A DNA stretch of 64,000 bases from an uncultured Parabacteroides sp. (GTDB lineage Bacteria; Bacteroidota; Bacteroidia; Bacteroidales; Tannerellaceae): assembly GCF_947855115.1 (NCBI RefSeq), contig NZ_CANTZW010000015.1, forward strand, positions 1 to 64,000, given 5' to 3'. Shown in pieces: positions 18,020-30,646 of the stretch (position 1 is its first letter; each line of letters begins with the position of its first letter). Below the pieces are notes generated by a model. The model was given only the letters and a program-made list of their open reading frames with translations, did no database searches and was not told the origin of the DNA. Made by a program: the position numbers and the translations under genes.

Positions 18020-19786
18020 ATGCGTACACCTACACTTCAATATCTTTACTTGCAAAAGCCAGTTACTATGATGGTAGTAATCTGTATTATATCCGTGCTA
18101 CCTTGGATTGGCTTAGGAGATTTCTCCACGAAAGGAGAACCGCGGGAAGCGGCAGTAGCAATCTCCATGCTTGAGACTGGAAATTGGGTCTTGCCACAAT
18201 CATATGCAAACGAGTTCGCATTCAAGCCCCCAATGGCACATTGGCTAATGGCGGTTTTCTCTTATCCGCAAGGATACGTTTCCGAGTTTACCTCTCGCCT
18301 GCCTTCCGCATTAGCTTTCATTACTTTGATCGGGTTCGTATTGGTCTTTTTCGGTAAACGGATCGTAAAGTTCCAGGAGGCGTTTATAGCGACCCTCTTA
18401 CTAGTCACTTGTGTAGAAATACACCGGGCAGCCATGACGACCCGGGTAGACATGTTGCTCACGACTTTTATTGTCATAGGGCTTTTCCAGTTATACCGAT
18501 GGGAAGAAAAACTGGAGTTGAAAGGCCTTCCCATATTCATTCCTTTATTATTAGGATGCGCCGTACTTACAAAAGGCCCGGTGGGTATCGTGTTGCCATT
18601 GTTCGTATTCGGCATTTATTTACTAATGCTAGGCCAATATAATTACCTTACAATATTCAAGGCTTTATTATATGCGGGAGTTTCTTCTTTATTCTTACCA
18701 ATGTTATGGTATATCGCCGCATGGAAACAGGGAGGAGACGCATTCCTCAATGTCGTATTAGCGGAAAATTTCGCCCGTTTTTTACACCTAAGTACTCCAG
18801 AGATTTCCTATGACCTAGGACACGAGAACGGTGTCTGGTATAATTTCATGACATTGGCGGCAGGCTTTATCCCTTGGACGATTTTCTTTTTCTTCTCTTT
18901 ATTCGGGCTAAAGCTTAGCCAGCCGAGGCAACCTCTTAAAGAGACTTTAAAGAATACGTGGAAACGCATTCGTTCCATGGAAAAAGTTCGTTTATTTAGC
19001 TTGGTTGCCTTGGTAGGTATCCTCTTCTTTTATTCAATCCCTTCGAGTAAACGAAGTGTATATTTAATGCCGGCCTATCCGTTCATCGCCTTATTCTTGG
19101 CCCAGTATGCCTTATATATCACGGAATATCGGATGAAAGTGACACGAGTATTCGCTGCCTTTCTAGTCTCGGTGGTAAGCGTTGTCATGATAGCGATCTT
19201 ACTCACAATGTTCGGAGCCATTAACCCCGTATCTATTGTCTGCCAATATACGCAAGACACATTAACCATAGATACGGTACAAATGGTATCAAAAGTATTG
19301 GTTCGCCCCAATACGCTCACGATCTGTATTATCGGCATAAATCTGTTGATGCTGGGAACAGTCTATTACCAGATGTTTAAGAAAATAAACATCAAGATTC
19401 TCTATGCCACGATCGCCTTGACATTTACGGTCAATTTATTAATCGACGGTGTCATTATGAGGGGTATTCGTGAAGGAGACTCTTGCCGTAATTTCGCAGA
19501 GCGTATCCTAAAAGAGTATCCGCTAAATAAGGAGAACGTATATGTCGTAAATAACCTTCGGATTTATAGAAATCTTTATGGCTTAAATTTCTATATGGGA
19601 AATATATTCCATGACTTCGACAAGGAAATACCCGCTAAAGGTTATTTCCTGATCGGAGAAAAAGAGATGGAAAAAGTGCTTTCTACCTATGGGGATAAAT
19701 ATACATTCCGTATATTGACCAAATCCGTTCAAACGTTCAGCGAGTTAAAACAGAAAATTGTACTTAGCGAGTTTGAGCTGAAATAG
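18020..19786 (+). CDS. GT39/ArnT-like membrane glycosyltransferase
   Basis: 588 residues, about eleven or twelve membrane helices, with a periplasmic C-terminal region. The first loop carries STKGEPREAAVAI, the acidic motif of lipid-linked-sugar transferases of the PMT/ArnT type, and SRLPSALAF and SSKRSVYLMPAYPF are family-like. Such enzymes move a sugar from an undecaprenyl carrier to lipid A or protein. Donor and acceptor cannot be set here. It precedes the two-component genes by 114 bp but these have their own promoter. Confidence 0.8.
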   Translation: MRTPTLQYLYLQKPVTMMVVICIISVLPWIGLGDFSTKGEPREAAVAISMLETGNWVLPQSYANEFAFKPPMAHWLMAVFSYPQGYVSEFTSRLPSALAFITLIGFVLVFFGKRIVKFQEAFIATLLLVTCVEIHRAAMTTRVDMLLTTFIVIGLFQLYRWEEKLELKGLPIFIPLLLGCAVLTKGPVGIVLPLFVFGIYLLMLGQYNYLTIFKALLYAGVSSLFLPMLWYIAAWKQGGDAFLNVVLAENFARFLHLSTPEISYDLGHENGVWYNFMTLAAGFIPWTIFFFFSLFGLKLSQPRQPLKETLKNTWKRIRSMEKVRLFSLVALVGILFFYSIPSSKRSVYLMPAYPFIALFLAQYALYITEYRMKVTRVFAAFLVSVVSVVMIAILLTMFGAINPVSIVCQYTQDTLTIDTVQMVSKVLVRPNTLTICIIGINLLMLGTVYYQMFKKINIKILYATIALTFTVNLLIDGVIMRGIREGDSCRNFAERILKEYPLNKENVYVVNNLRIYRNLYGLNFYMGNIFHDFDKEIPAKGYFLIGEKEMEKVLSTYGDKYTFRILTKSVQTFSELKQKIVLSEFELK

Positions 19787-19847
19787 AAATGTAACACATA
19801 TTTCATTTCGCCGAAATAAGAATATCCGTTCTTTGCCCTCAAATAAA

Positions 19848-19855
19848 TATATTTG
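19848..19855 (+). promoter_or_regulatory. -7 element of the two-component operon; decides the start
   Basis: TATATTTG matches TAnnTTTG. Transcription would begin near 19862, downstream of the upstream in-frame ATG codons at 19853 and 19859, which supports translation from 19901. Confidence 0.5.
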
Positions 19856-19900
19856 CGCATGGAGAGTCTAAGAATTCTCCTCAAAAAAACAGAACATATT

Positions 19901-20587
19901 ATGGCAACAACTCGTATTCTTGTAGTGGATGACGAAGAGGATTTGTGTGAGATCCTTAAGTTTAATCTGGAAATAGAAGGTTATGAAGTAGATACCGCTT
20001 ATAGTGCGGAAGAGGCATTGAAAAAGGATCTGGCTGTTTACAATTTATTATTGCTAGATGTCATGATGGGAGAAATCTCCGGTTTCAAGATGGCACGTAT
20101 CTTGAGACAAGATGAGAAAACAGCCAATATCCCTATCATCTTCCTGACGGCCAAAGATACGGAGAACGACATGCTCACGGGCTTTAATCTCGGGGCAGAC
20201 GACTATATCTCCAAGCCGTTTTCCATTCGCCAAGTAATGGCACGTGTCAAGGCTGTACTAAGAAGGACTTCCGAGAAATCAAAGGAAAAAGAGGTCGAGA
20301 AGCTCGAATACGAGACATTGGCCTTAGACACGAAGCGCATCAAAGCCACAGTAGACGGAGCGGAAGTCCCATTAACAAAAAAAGAGTTTGAGATACTAAA
20401 GCTTCTATTAGAAAATAAAGGAAACGTATTCTCCAGAGAAGAAATACTATCACGTATCTGGAAAGATGAGGTATATGTCCTAGACCGTACGATCGATGTC
20501 AACATCACCCGGTTACGTAAGAAAATAGGTCCTTATGGAAAGAACATCGTAACTCGTTTAGGTTTCGGTTATTGTTTCGAATGCTAA
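19901..20587 (+). CDS. OmpR/PhoB-type response regulator
   Basis: 228 residues from ATG 19901 (MATTRILVVDDEEDL). The frame is open from 19853, but the promoter and the domain start favour the inner ATG. The receiver domain has the acidic pair D10-D11, the phosphorylation site D53 in LLLLDVMMG, and FLTAKD and YISKPFS for the conserved Thr and Lys. The C-terminal winged helix (about 135-228) includes LTKKEFEILKLLLENKGNVFSREE and DRTIDVNITRLRKKIG. It is followed after 15 bp by its histidine kinase. The regulon is unknown; PhoB and RprY type regulators are possible relatives. Confidence 0.93.
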   Translation: MATTRILVVDDEEDLCEILKFNLEIEGYEVDTAYSAEEALKKDLAVYNLLLLDVMMGEISGFKMARILRQDEKTANIPIIFLTAKDTENDMLTGFNLGADDYISKPFSIRQVMARVKAVLRRTSEKSKEKEVEKLEYETLALDTKRIKATVDGAEVPLTKKEFEILKLLLENKGNVFSREEILSRIWKDEVYVLDRTIDVNITRLRKKIGPYGKNIVTRLGFGYCFEC

Positions 20588-20602
20588 TATTGTCATTGAA
20601 TC

Positions 20603-22372
20603 ATGGTAAAAATAGAGGGTGAAAAAAGACATCGGATACCGTTTAGCCAACGGCTTTTCTGGTCGATCTTCTTCATGTTTTTGGGCTTTACGGTCTGTTT
20701 CCTGCTCTTCCAATATCAGCGGGAAAGAGAGTTCGCACAAGAGAAGTTGAATCATGTGTTGAGTAACTATAATTACCAATTATTCCGTAAATGCCAACAA
20801 AACACTGACATCTATAAGACTGTAACAAGCTTTATGGATGACATCCCTCAAAAAGATTTGCGGGTAACCATTATAGATCCATCCGGCGACGTATTGTTCG
20901 ACAATAGCGGAACGGACGGATTCGATAATCATAATGACCGAAGTGAAGTCCGCAAAGCACGGCTATATAACGAAGGATTCGCCATCCGTTCCTCTGAATC
21001 CACGGGAAAAAGATATTTTTACTCCGCGTCAAATATAGGAGGCTATATCTATCGCTCGGCTCTACCCTATGACCCGTATGTAAAAGGGATATTGACCGTA
21101 AACAAGGATTTCATCTATTTCATGGCGCTGATGACTTTGATCTTTTTCTTCGTCCTCTCCCGTTTTACTTTCAGTATAGGAAAAACGATATCTAAATTAA
21201 GGGATTTCGCCTTAAATGTTGAGAAGGATCAAATGCCTGTGGTCGACTATGTATTCCCGAACGATGAGTTAGGAGATATCTCACAAAATATCGTAACCTT
21301 GTACCACCGGCAACAAAAAGCGAAAAATGAACTATCCATGGAACGGGAAAAATTAATCAAACATTTCCAGTATTCCAAGGAAGGTTTTGCTATGTTCACA
21401 AACGAGGGACGGGAGATTCTATCCAATATCTTATTTATTCAATTCATAAATGTCATATCTGATACACAAATCCACCAAATAGAAGATGTCATCAATATAG
21501 CCGAGCTAGACCCTATCCGTACTTTCTTAAATAAAAACATACGAAACCTAAACAGGAAAAAGAAAGTAATGAGAGAGTCCGTGACCATCGATAAGAACGG
21601 TAAGATATTTTTGATCGAATGTATTTTATTCCTCGATAATAGTTACGAGATCTCCATTAACGATATATCCCGCCAAGAACAAGAAAGCCGGATGAAACGC
21701 CAACTTACACAAAATGTCTCTCATGAGCTAAAAACGCCTGTCAGCAGTATCCAAGGATATCTGGAGACAATCTTATCCAACCCAGACCTAAGTCCGGACA
21801 AACGCCAGTTTTTCTTAGAGCGTTGCTACTCGCAAAGCACCCGCCTTACGGGATTATTACGGGACATTTCCGTATTAAACAGACTAGACGAGGCATCCGA
21901 GATGTTCGATCTCACGGAAGTTAATATCACGAGACTCATCGCCGAGATACAAAAGGAATGTTCTAAGGATATGGAAGAAAAACATATCACATCAGAAATT
22001 ATCCTTCCCGGAGACCCGACCGTGATCGGAAATAGCTCCCTGCTCTATTCCATATTCCGGAACCTATATGACAATGCTATCGCTTATGCGGGAGAAAATA
22101 TAAGGATCACTGTCAACTGTTACAAAGAGGATCCTAAATATTATTATTTCAGTTTCTCCGACAATGGGATTGGTATCCCGGAAGAACATATCAATCGTAT
22201 ATTCGAACGTTTCTATCGAGTAGATAAAGGCCGCAGTCGTAAGATCGGGGGAACCGGGTTGGGATTATCCATCGTTAAAAACGGGGTCAATTTCCATAAA
22301 GGACAAATATCGGTGAAAAGCAGTCCGGGAAAAGGGGTTACTTTCTTCTTTACCTTGAAAAAGAAGTTATAA
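20603..22372 (+). CDS. Sensor histidine kinase
   Basis: 589 residues. Two membrane helices (about 17-37 and 171-189) bracket a periplasmic sensor of some 130 residues. A HAMP-like linker and a degenerate PAS region (about 250-355) follow, then the dimerisation domain with phospho-His H374 in QNVSHELKTP. The ATPase domain has N-box NLYDNAIAYA, DNGIGIP, and GGTGLGLSIVK. It is the cognate partner of the response regulator 15 bp upstream. The periplasmic domain is not one I recognise, so the stimulus is open. Confidence 0.93.
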   Translation: MVKIEGEKRHRIPFSQRLFWSIFFMFLGFTVCFLLFQYQREREFAQEKLNHVLSNYNYQLFRKCQQNTDIYKTVTSFMDDIPQKDLRVTIIDPSGDVLFDNSGTDGFDNHNDRSEVRKARLYNEGFAIRSSESTGKRYFYSASNIGGYIYRSALPYDPYVKGILTVNKDFIYFMALMTLIFFFVLSRFTFSIGKTISKLRDFALNVEKDQMPVVDYVFPNDELGDISQNIVTLYHRQQKAKNELSMEREKLIKHFQYSKEGFAMFTNEGREILSNILFIQFINVISDTQIHQIEDVINIAELDPIRTFLNKNIRNLNRKKKVMRESVTIDKNGKIFLIECILFLDNSYEISINDISRQEQESRMKRQLTQNVSHELKTPVSSIQGYLETILSNPDLSPDKRQFFLERCYSQSTRLTGLLRDISVLNRLDEASEMFDLTEVNITRLIAEIQKECSKDMEEKHITSEIILPGDPTVIGNSSLLYSIFRNLYDNAIAYAGENIRITVNCYKEDPKYYYFSFSDNGIGIPEEHINRIFERFYRVDKGRSRKIGGTGLGLSIVKNGVNFHKGQISVKSSPGKGVTFFFTLKKKL

Positions 22373-22427
22373 AGGAATCCTCTCCTTCGTTATTCTAAAT
22401 ATTCAATCAAGGGTCTGATCGCATTAT

Positions 22428-22482
22428 AAATAAAATAAGGACTTCACTTCTCATAGAGATATATGAAGTCCTTATTTTATTT
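22428..22482. terminator. Bidirectional terminator between the kinase gene and dapA
   Basis: A 19-bp perfect stem (22428-22446 with 22464-22482), GGACTTCA/TGAAGTCC flanked by AAATAAAATAA/TTATTTTATTT. The symmetric A/T arms give a U-run in both directions, suiting the convergent genes. Confidence 0.85.
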
Positions 22483-22522
22483 ACCGAATAAGGGAATGTG
22501 TATGATTCTTGTTAGAAAAACT

Positions 22523-23416
22523 TCAACATTTAATGCTCAACTGTCTCAATACCTCGCGAATCTTCTCATATGTAACAATACGCGTAGGAACCAAAGGCAA
22601 ACGAAGCTTGTTCTCGATAAAGCCCATCATATTCAACATACTCTTCACCCCGGCAGGATTTCCATCCACGAACAGCAAACTGAACAACTCCGTGAAGCTA
22701 TGATGAATCGTACGTGCGCTATCATAATCACCGGCTAAGGCCAGACGTACCATACGGCTGAACTCACGAGGGAAAGCATTACCAATCACGGAAATCACTC
22801 CCACCGCTCCTAGTGTCATCAACGGGAAAGTAATACCATCGTCACCGGAGATCACGTTGAAACGGGCCGGTTTATTCTTGATGATATCATCCATCTGGGT
22901 AATATTGCCGGAAGCCTCTTTCACGGCGATCACGTTATCGAACTCACGAGCGATACGAAGCGTAGTCTCGGCTGTCATATTCACGCCTGTACGTCCCGGA
23001 ACATTATAGAGTACGATCGGTAAGTGAGTGGCGTTGGCGATCGCCTTATAATGCTGGTAAATTCCTTCTTGGGAAGGTTTATTATAATAAGGTACGACCG
23101 AAAGGATAGCGTCGATACCCTCGAAATTATCGGTCTTCAATTTCTCGACAACAGAACGTGTACAATTTCCTCCCACACCTAATACGATAGGGATACGACC
23201 ACGTACCCGAGTCACCACCAAGTTTATAATGTTTTTCTTTTCTTCTTCCGTAAGTGTAGGAGTTTCCGCTGTAGTTCCCAGCACTACCAAATAATCCGTA
23301 CCGTTCTGCACCTGATAATCCACCAACTTGCCTAACGCCTCGTAGTCTACACTCTCATCTTCCTTGAATGGCGTGATCAGCGCCACGCCCATTCCTTTTA
23401 AATTTATGTCTGCCAT
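22523..23416 (-). CDS. dapA: 4-hydroxy-tetrahydrodipicolinate synthase
   Basis: 297 residues, the normal length of this TIM-barrel aldolase. Schiff-base Lys K166 lies in VIAVKEASGN, Y137 in VLYNVPGRTG with R142, and the TTAETPTL loop gives the Thr of the proton relay. It condenses pyruvate with aspartate semialdehyde, the first step to diaminopimelate and lysine. It seems to be transcribed alone from a -7 element near 23450. Confidence 0.96.
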   Translation of the reverse strand: MADINLKGMGVALITPFKEDESVDYEALGKLVDYQVQNGTDYLVVLGTTAETPTLTEEEKKNIINLVVTRVRGRIPIVLGVGGNCTRSVVEKLKTDNFEGIDAILSVVPYYNKPSQEGIYQHYKAIANATHLPIVLYNVPGRTGVNMTAETTLRIAREFDNVIAVKEASGNITQMDDIIKNKPARFNVISGDDGITFPLMTLGAVGVISVIGNAFPREFSRMVRLALAGDYDSARTIHHSFTELFSLLFVDGNPAGVKSMLNMMGFIENKLRLPLVPTRIVTYEKIREVLRQLSIKC

Positions 23417-23449
23417 GGGGAAAATATTCCTTTTTGTTATTTAGCACTG

Positions 23450-23457
23450 CAAAAATA
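23450..23457 (-). promoter_or_regulatory. -7 element for dapA
   Basis: The minus strand reads TATTTTTG, matching TAnnTTTG, 33 bp before the dapA start. No clear -33. Confidence 0.4.
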
Positions 23458-23468
23458 AGGAAATTATA

Positions 23469-23990
23469 TCATTTAGCACGGATGGAACGCAAATAAAATA
23501 ATATCTGTCCGAATAAATACTGAATATCGTCCTTATCTGTTACAGTCAAGCCTAAGTCATACCATTCCTGGCCCGGATACTTAATCCCGACCTTGAAGGT
23601 GGATGGATGCCGGAGAGCGACATATTGCAAGGCATAACAACCCGGCCTAGTGATATCGATCAAGATATCTGCCCTGAGAGCGTTCACCTTCTCCAAGACA
23701 CTATCGGAAGGGAATCCCCATGCGTTGAGATCGTTCTTTGAGTGTACAGGAATATTGGAATCGTCAAAAGGGATATTTACCCCGCCGGACGGTACGTATA
23801 CACAAGTCTTGACATCCTTCCTCGCCTTACGCAAAGGTTCCAAGGCACTCATGACATCCTCGTGATCCTCCATATTATACAATACCAAAACCGAACGTGC
23901 CTCATCCAATGAGAGAGAACGATGCGGACGATTGGTAGCATCCGACGCTAAAGCTTGTATCTTCTTCTTTATAAAATAATTCGTAAACAT
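23469..23990 (-). CDS. DUF6913 family protein
   Basis: 173 residues, soluble. The mixed alpha/beta pattern (SVLVLYNMEDHEDVMSALEP, ILIDITRPGCYALQYVAL, FKVGIKYPGQEWYDLGLTV) matches a Bacteroidetes-restricted family found between ligA and dapA. Its ATG directly follows the ligA stop codon (TAA then ATG), so the two are translated in sequence. Function is unknown. Confidence 0.75.
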   Translation of the reverse strand: MFTNYFIKKKIQALASDATNRPHRSLSLDEARSVLVLYNMEDHEDVMSALEPLRKARKDVKTCVYVPSGGVNIPFDDSNIPVHSKNDLNAWGFPSDSVLEKVNALRADILIDITRPGCYALQYVALRHPSTFKVGIKYPGQEWYDLGLTVTDKDDIQYLFGQILFYLRSIRAK

Positions 23991-26084
<2,094 letters not shown>

Positions 26085-26085
26085 G

Positions 26086-27072
26086 TTAGTATATTAATTC
26101 CACGTTGTCTATCCAAAACGTATTTCCCGGAGAGCCGATATAGGCCCCTCCATGGCTGGAAGTGAACTGCAACACCATATGTGTAGGTGTCTCGTCCGGA
26201 TCTGCCCAGCCCACCTCTTGGATAGGAACACTTTTACCTTTACTATTTAACGTATAACGTTCCTCCACCTGTATACGCATATACGATTTATACTCGGGCC
26301 TGGATGTTATATTCCCATAAAGGATCGGATAAGTAGCTTTATTCACCCAATCAGAGGTAGATTCCGTATAACGTTGCACCATCGTGCCGACCCGCTTGGA
26401 ATAAACATTTCCTTCCTTATCTTCCCATCGCTTCTGCAGCAACAAGATCACCGCCAAGGAATCCTGCCCCGGCACCATCGTCTTACGGCTGAACCCCGTA
26501 CTACGTATCCGATTCTTCTCGGGAGCGGCTTTCACCTTATAATCAAACCGCAACGCTTTCGGCTTCTTGGTGAAAGGTACCCCAGATTGTAACATCGCTT
26601 GGGGGTTTCTTGTTCCAGAGATAGGCTCGTGTACCATCCCCAAAAAGATAGAACCGGCAGCGATCACCTCTATATCTAATGCCAAGAACCTCACTTTCAC
26701 GCTCTCGAAACGAGTCTCTAAGCGGGCACACATTCCATCTCCCCGTTTCTCCGGGAAAACCGACGTATTGGTTTTCACCACTCCCAGCACCTTCGCCATC
26801 ACATTTGAAGTAGCCCAAGGAGAACCACCCATATTGTGAAACGCCGTATTACCGACAATCGTATCCGAAGGGCCCAGCTCATAAAGTAATTTCGTATTGC
26901 CCCCGATAATGCCAGACTCATGGATCTCACGAACAACCCAATTATCCATGTCTCCATAAGCGAAGGGCACCACATTCTCCGATACCACTCCTTCCCCGTC
27001 CGCGAAAACCACGGATAAAGGCATACAAGCGATTGCCAAAAATAACACTTTCTTTCTTAAACTCAAACCCAT
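26086..27072 (-). CDS. PCMD-domain secreted protein
   Basis: 328 residues. The signal peptide is MGLSLRKKVLFLAIACMPLS with cleavage near VFADG; no lipobox cysteine follows. The rest fits the PCMD (putative carbohydrate metabolism) domain of Bacteroidetes: an early YGDMDNW, a central FDYKVKAAPEKNR strand with QDSLAVILLLQKRW, and a late THMVLQFTSSHGGAYIGS plus TFWIDNVELIY, a jelly-roll-like ending. The domain often occurs in outer-surface glycan proteins. The gene is bracketed by two copies of a hairpin repeat. Its substrate is unknown. Confidence 0.75.
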   Translation of the reverse strand: MGLSLRKKVLFLAIACMPLSVVFADGEGVVSENVVPFAYGDMDNWVVREIHESGIIGGNTKLLYELGPSDTIVGNTAFHNMGGSPWATSNVMAKVLGVVKTNTSVFPEKRGDGMCARLETRFESVKVRFLALDIEVIAAGSIFLGMVHEPISGTRNPQAMLQSGVPFTKKPKALRFDYKVKAAPEKNRIRSTGFSRKTMVPGQDSLAVILLLQKRWEDKEGNVYSKRVGTMVQRYTESTSDWVNKATYPILYGNITSRPEYKSYMRIQVEERYTLNSKGKSVPIQEVGWADPDETPTHMVLQFTSSHGGAYIGSPGNTFWIDNVELIY

Positions 27073-27082
27073 ACCTATTTAG

Positions 27083-27172
27083 TTGACAGTTGATAGTTGA
27101 CAATTGACAGTGAACTGTTATTTACCGCTCGCGGCGACTGCGTCCACTGTCAACTGCCCACCGTCAACTATA
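27083..27172. repeat. Intergenic hairpin element, copy 2
   Basis: TTGACAGTTGATAGTTGAC from 27083 and its near complement ending in CGTCAACTATA, with TTATTTACCGCT in the spacer. It overlaps the sulfotransferase stop codon (27168-27170). Same family as 25991-26084. Confidence 0.7.
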
Positions 27173-28271
27173 ATTCATAATTCCATTCCTTCAAGGCCAT
27201 GCCCCAATTTTCCTCCACAAGCCGAACCGTACGATCCTCGTACTTATATTGGTTCTTCTTGTAGCCCTTCTTTTTGCCCAGATACTTCTCTATATCTGCC
27301 TTAGACTCCTCAAAACCGGATAAGTTTAACGACTTGTAGATATTTTCCGTCATAGCGAAAGCGTCTTTCTCGAAATCCTCGAACTTCACTTCCACCAGAT
27401 TGCCTTCCGGTATCAGGTGCTTCTCCTCCTCGTACTTATAGAAAAGACGGCGATATACCTCGATGAAGTTCGCCTCGATCTGCTCATTCGTGATATCCTG
27501 CAAACGCAATGGCTGGATCGTATTCGTGAAGAAACTACGGGTACTCTCGAATACCGTATACGGGTTTCGCTTCAAGTAGATAAACTTCGCGTTCGGGAAC
27601 ATCTCCAACAATGTCTTCACACGTCCCGTATGCGGTGGGTTCTTGCTCAAGTACTGCGTACCGTTCGTATTCCAGAGAGAGACCTTTACCAGACGCATGA
27701 AAGTATCCATGAAAACCTTTCGCTCCTCCTCCGTGATATCATTGAATAATAAGTAACGATCGCAATACTCCATCCAGCGTTTCGGGAAGAACCAGAAATT
27801 ATAATACGTATAAGGCATCATGTTCGACAAGGCGAACTCCTCCTCTTGCGGAAGATCCACTTTCAATTCCATATTATCGGTCGGACGTTTATCCGGCATC
27901 AAGAAAGCCATATTTTTCTTGAAGAAAGGCTGTCCCCAAAGCATCAAGTGCGGGAATACCGTCTGGTACGTCGTGGTATAACCGAAATGCTTGTCGCAGG
28001 CGAAGATATTATGCACAAAGGTCGTACCGCTCCGCCAATGCCCCAAGATAAACAAGGGATCCATCTCCAGCGGCTTATCGGCCAATTTCTTGAATCGGCT
28101 ATCCTCAATCGGCTTCAAGGCGCTCAACAGGCGGCAAACACCGGTCGTAAGGCGATATTTACCCTTAAAGCCCTTATCTATCTGCTGCCGGGCCGTCACC
28201 TTCTTGAACGTATCCCAATCCGCCCCGACCAACGTATTGATCGGTAACTTATCAAATTCCAACAATCCCAT
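27168..28271 (-). CDS. PAPS-dependent sulfotransferase, steroid-sulfonation type
   Basis: 367 residues, cytoplasmic. The 5'-phosphosulfate loop is GHWRSGTT at 77-84, and the 3'-phosphate site lies in AKFIYLKRNPYTVFESTRSF. It transfers sulfate from PAPS to an acceptor. It is the last gene of a cluster of SLC13 permease, cysC, cysD, cysN and sulfotransferase, the same make-up as the B. thetaiotaomicron cluster whose sulfotransferase (BT_0416) sulfonates cholesterol and other steroids. Acceptor identity here is inferred from that parallel. Only 3 bp separate it from cysN. Confidence 0.85.
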   Translation of the reverse strand: MGLLEFDKLPINTLVGADWDTFKKVTARQQIDKGFKGKYRLTTGVCRLLSALKPIEDSRFKKLADKPLEMDPLFILGHWRSGTTFVHNIFACDKHFGYTTTYQTVFPHLMLWGQPFFKKNMAFLMPDKRPTDNMELKVDLPQEEEFALSNMMPYTYYNFWFFPKRWMEYCDRYLLFNDITEEERKVFMDTFMRLVKVSLWNTNGTQYLSKNPPHTGRVKTLLEMFPNAKFIYLKRNPYTVFESTRSFFTNTIQPLRLQDITNEQIEANFIEVYRRLFYKYEEEKHLIPEGNLVEVKFEDFEKDAFAMTENIYKSLNLSGFEESKADIEKYLGKKKGYKKNQYKYEDRTVRLVEENWGMALKEWNYEL

Positions 28272-28274
28272 ATC

Positions 28275-29717
28275 TTATCGTTTTTCCGTTATACATTTCA
28301 CGGGCACGCCCTGCCGACTCAACTCCTCACAAACCTTACGGATCGCCTCGTAGTGCTCCTCTCCGATTCCCATCTCCGGGAGGTTCAAGGTAGCCAAGGC
28401 ATCCTCCGTCACCATATCTTTAACATCTACACGGTCGATGATCATACCTACGGCAGACGTATTATTCGTAATCGGATCGATCAAGATAAACGAGCCGGTT
28501 TGCTTATTCTTCCTATACGGATCGAAGAACAACTCCTTGCCGGTAGTAAATACCACACGGCCGATCTCGTTCAGTTCCAGATGATCCACGGAAGATCGCT
28601 CCATCGTGTTCACGTTCACCTTATAGCGGATACTATCCACACGGGCACGTGTCGTATGAGTGGTCTGCTTGATGTAGAACTGCTTGTTCACGTCCATCGC
28701 CTCCTCATCCATCCACACCAGCATGGCCTCGAAATTACGGTCGCGGATCGGCAAGTTATCCGGGTGCACCAGCATCTCCCCACGGGAGATATCGATCTCG
28801 TCCTCCAAGGTGATCGTGATACATTGAGGCGGGAAAGCCTGCTCCAACTCACCCTCGTAGGTAACGATGCTCTTTATCTTCGAGGTCTTCCCTGAAGGCA
28901 ACGCCATCACCGTATCTCCCTTACGCACGATACCGCTGGCCACCTTGCCGCTAAACCCGCGGAAATCCAGATTCGGGCGCAACACGTATTGCACCGGATA
29001 ACGGAAGTCCTCGTAGTTACGATCCAAGTCGATAGGCACGTTCTCCAGATAATCCAATAAAGACGTACCCTCGTACCAAGGCGTGCGATCACTCTTCTCC
29101 ACCACGTTATCGCCATCCAAGGCCGACAAGGGGATATACGTGATATCCGGGATATCCAGCGGCTCCACGAAACGTTTATAATCCGCCACGATCCGGTCGA
29201 ACGTATCCTTGTCGAAGTTCACCAAGTCCATCTTATTCACGGCCAGTACCACATGCTTGATACCCAGCAAAGATACCAGATAGGTATGACGGCGGGTCTG
29301 CGTGATCACGCCCGTGCGGGCATCCACCAAGATGATCGCCAGATTCGCCGTGGAACCACCCGTGATCATATTCCGGGTGTACTGCTCGTGTCCCGGAGTA
29401 TCGGCGATGATGAACTTACGGTTGTTCGTGCTGAAATAACGGTAAGCCACATCGATCGTGATACCTTGCTCACGCTCGGCCTTCAAGCCGTCCAGCAACA
29501 AGGCGTAGTCGATATGCTCGCCGGCGTTGCCCATACGCTTGCTGTCACGCTCCAAGGCATCCAGCTGATCCTCGTATATTTTCTTACTATCAAACAGCAA
29601 TCGGCCTATCAAGGTCGATTTACCATCATCCACCGAGCCGGCGGTCAAGAATCTCAGCAGGTCCTTCTGCTCATCCTTATCAAGGAATTCCTTTATATTT
29701 AATTTTGTATCTGCCAT
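28275..29717 (-). CDS. cysN: Sulfate adenylyltransferase, GTPase subunit
   Basis: 480 residues, an EF-Tu-like GTPase: G1 [18 protein letters not shown]3 [13 protein letters not shown]4 NKMDLV, then two beta-barrel domains. It couples GTP hydrolysis to formation of adenosine phosphosulfate by CysD. No CysC kinase domain is fused, consistent with the separate cysC. It lies 12 bp downstream of cysD. I see no cysteine-biosynthesis reductases nearby, pointing to PAPS supply for sulfonation. Confidence 0.96.
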   Translation of the reverse strand: MADTKLNIKEFLDKDEQKDLLRFLTAGSVDDGKSTLIGRLLFDSKKIYEDQLDALERDSKRMGNAGEHIDYALLLDGLKAEREQGITIDVAYRYFSTNNRKFIIADTPGHEQYTRNMITGGSTANLAIILVDARTGVITQTRRHTYLVSLLGIKHVVLAVNKMDLVNFDKDTFDRIVADYKRFVEPLDIPDITYIPLSALDGDNVVEKSDRTPWYEGTSLLDYLENVPIDLDRNYEDFRYPVQYVLRPNLDFRGFSGKVASGIVRKGDTVMALPSGKTSKIKSIVTYEGELEQAFPPQCITITLEDEIDISRGEMLVHPDNLPIRDRNFEAMLVWMDEEAMDVNKQFYIKQTTHTTRARVDSIRYKVNVNTMERSSVDHLELNEIGRVVFTTGKELFFDPYRKNKQTGSFILIDPITNNTSAVGMIIDRVDVKDMVTEDALATLNLPEMGIGEEHYEAIRKVCEELSRQGVPVKCITEKR

Positions 29718-29729
29718 GTCTCTTCTGTG

Positions 29730-30638
29730 TTAAAAATACCCTTCCCGTTTCTTCTGCTCCATACTAGCGTCTTGATCGAAGTCGATCACACGGGTCGTAC
29801 GCTCGCTCTTCGTCGTGGTCATCATCTCCTCCACGATTTTCTCGATCGTATCCGCATCGCTCTCCACGGCGCCAGTCAGCGGCCAGCAGCCCAACGTACG
29901 GAAACGGACCATACGCATACGGATCTGGTCCCGGTATTGCTCCGGCAGGCGGTCATCGTCCGCCATGATCAGATTACCGTCGATCTCCACGCACGGACGC
30001 TCCTTAGCGAAATACAAGGGAACGATCGGGATATTCTCCAGACGGATATATTGCCAGATATCCAGTTCCGTCCAGTTCGATAGCGGGAATACACGGATGC
30101 TCTCGCCCTTATGCACACGGGCGTTATAGATATCCCACAACTCCGGGCGCTGGTTCTTCGGGTCCCATTGATGGAACTTATCGCGGAACGAGAAGATACG
30201 CTCCTTCGCACGGCTCTTCTCCTCGTCACGACGGGCACCGCCAAAAGCGGCGTCGAACTTATATTTATCCAGGGCATGAAGCAAGGCCTGCGTCTTCATC
30301 AAATCCGTATGTACTTTACTACCGTGCGTAAACGGCCCCACACCGGCCCGGAAAGCCTCCATATTAGACTCCACGATCAGGTTCCAGCCGAATTTCTTCG
30401 CATAAGAATCACGGAACTCTATCATCTCCTTAAACTTCCATTTCGAATCGATGTGCATCAACGGGAAAGGGACCTTGCCCGGAGCGAAAGCCTTCTCGGC
30501 CAGACGGACCATCACGGAAGAGTCCTTCCCGATGGAATAAAGCATAACAGGATTCTCGAACTCGGCGGCTACCTCACGAATGATGTGGATAGACTCGGCC
30601 TCCAACTCCTGTAAATGACTTAACTTGTAATCAGACAT
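29730..30638 (-). CDS. cysD: Sulfate adenylyltransferase, catalytic subunit
   Basis: 302 residues. The PP-loop is [20 protein letters not shown], followed by [26 protein letters not shown] signature (here [18 protein letters not shown]) and [13 protein letters not shown]. With CysN it makes adenosine phosphosulfate from ATP and sulfate. It lies 8 bp downstream of cysC in the sulfonation cluster. Confidence 0.97.
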   Translation of the reverse strand: MSDYKLSHLQELEAESIHIIREVAAEFENPVMLYSIGKDSSVMVRLAEKAFAPGKVPFPLMHIDSKWKFKEMIEFRDSYAKKFGWNLIVESNMEAFRAGVGPFTHGSKVHTDLMKTQALLHALDKYKFDAAFGGARRDEEKSRAKERIFSFRDKFHQWDPKNQRPELWDIYNARVHKGESIRVFPLSNWTELDIWQYIRLENIPIVPLYFAKERPCVEIDGNLIMADDDRLPEQYRDQIRMRMVRFRTLGCWPLTGAVESDADTIEKIVEEMMTTTKSERTTRVIDFDQDASMEQKKREGYF

Positions 30639-30646
30639 ATTTTTTT

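Noticed and set aside
19853..19900. 16-residue N-terminal extension of the response regulator
   Set aside because: The -7 element at 19848-19855 overlaps it, so it would lie at or before the transcript start.
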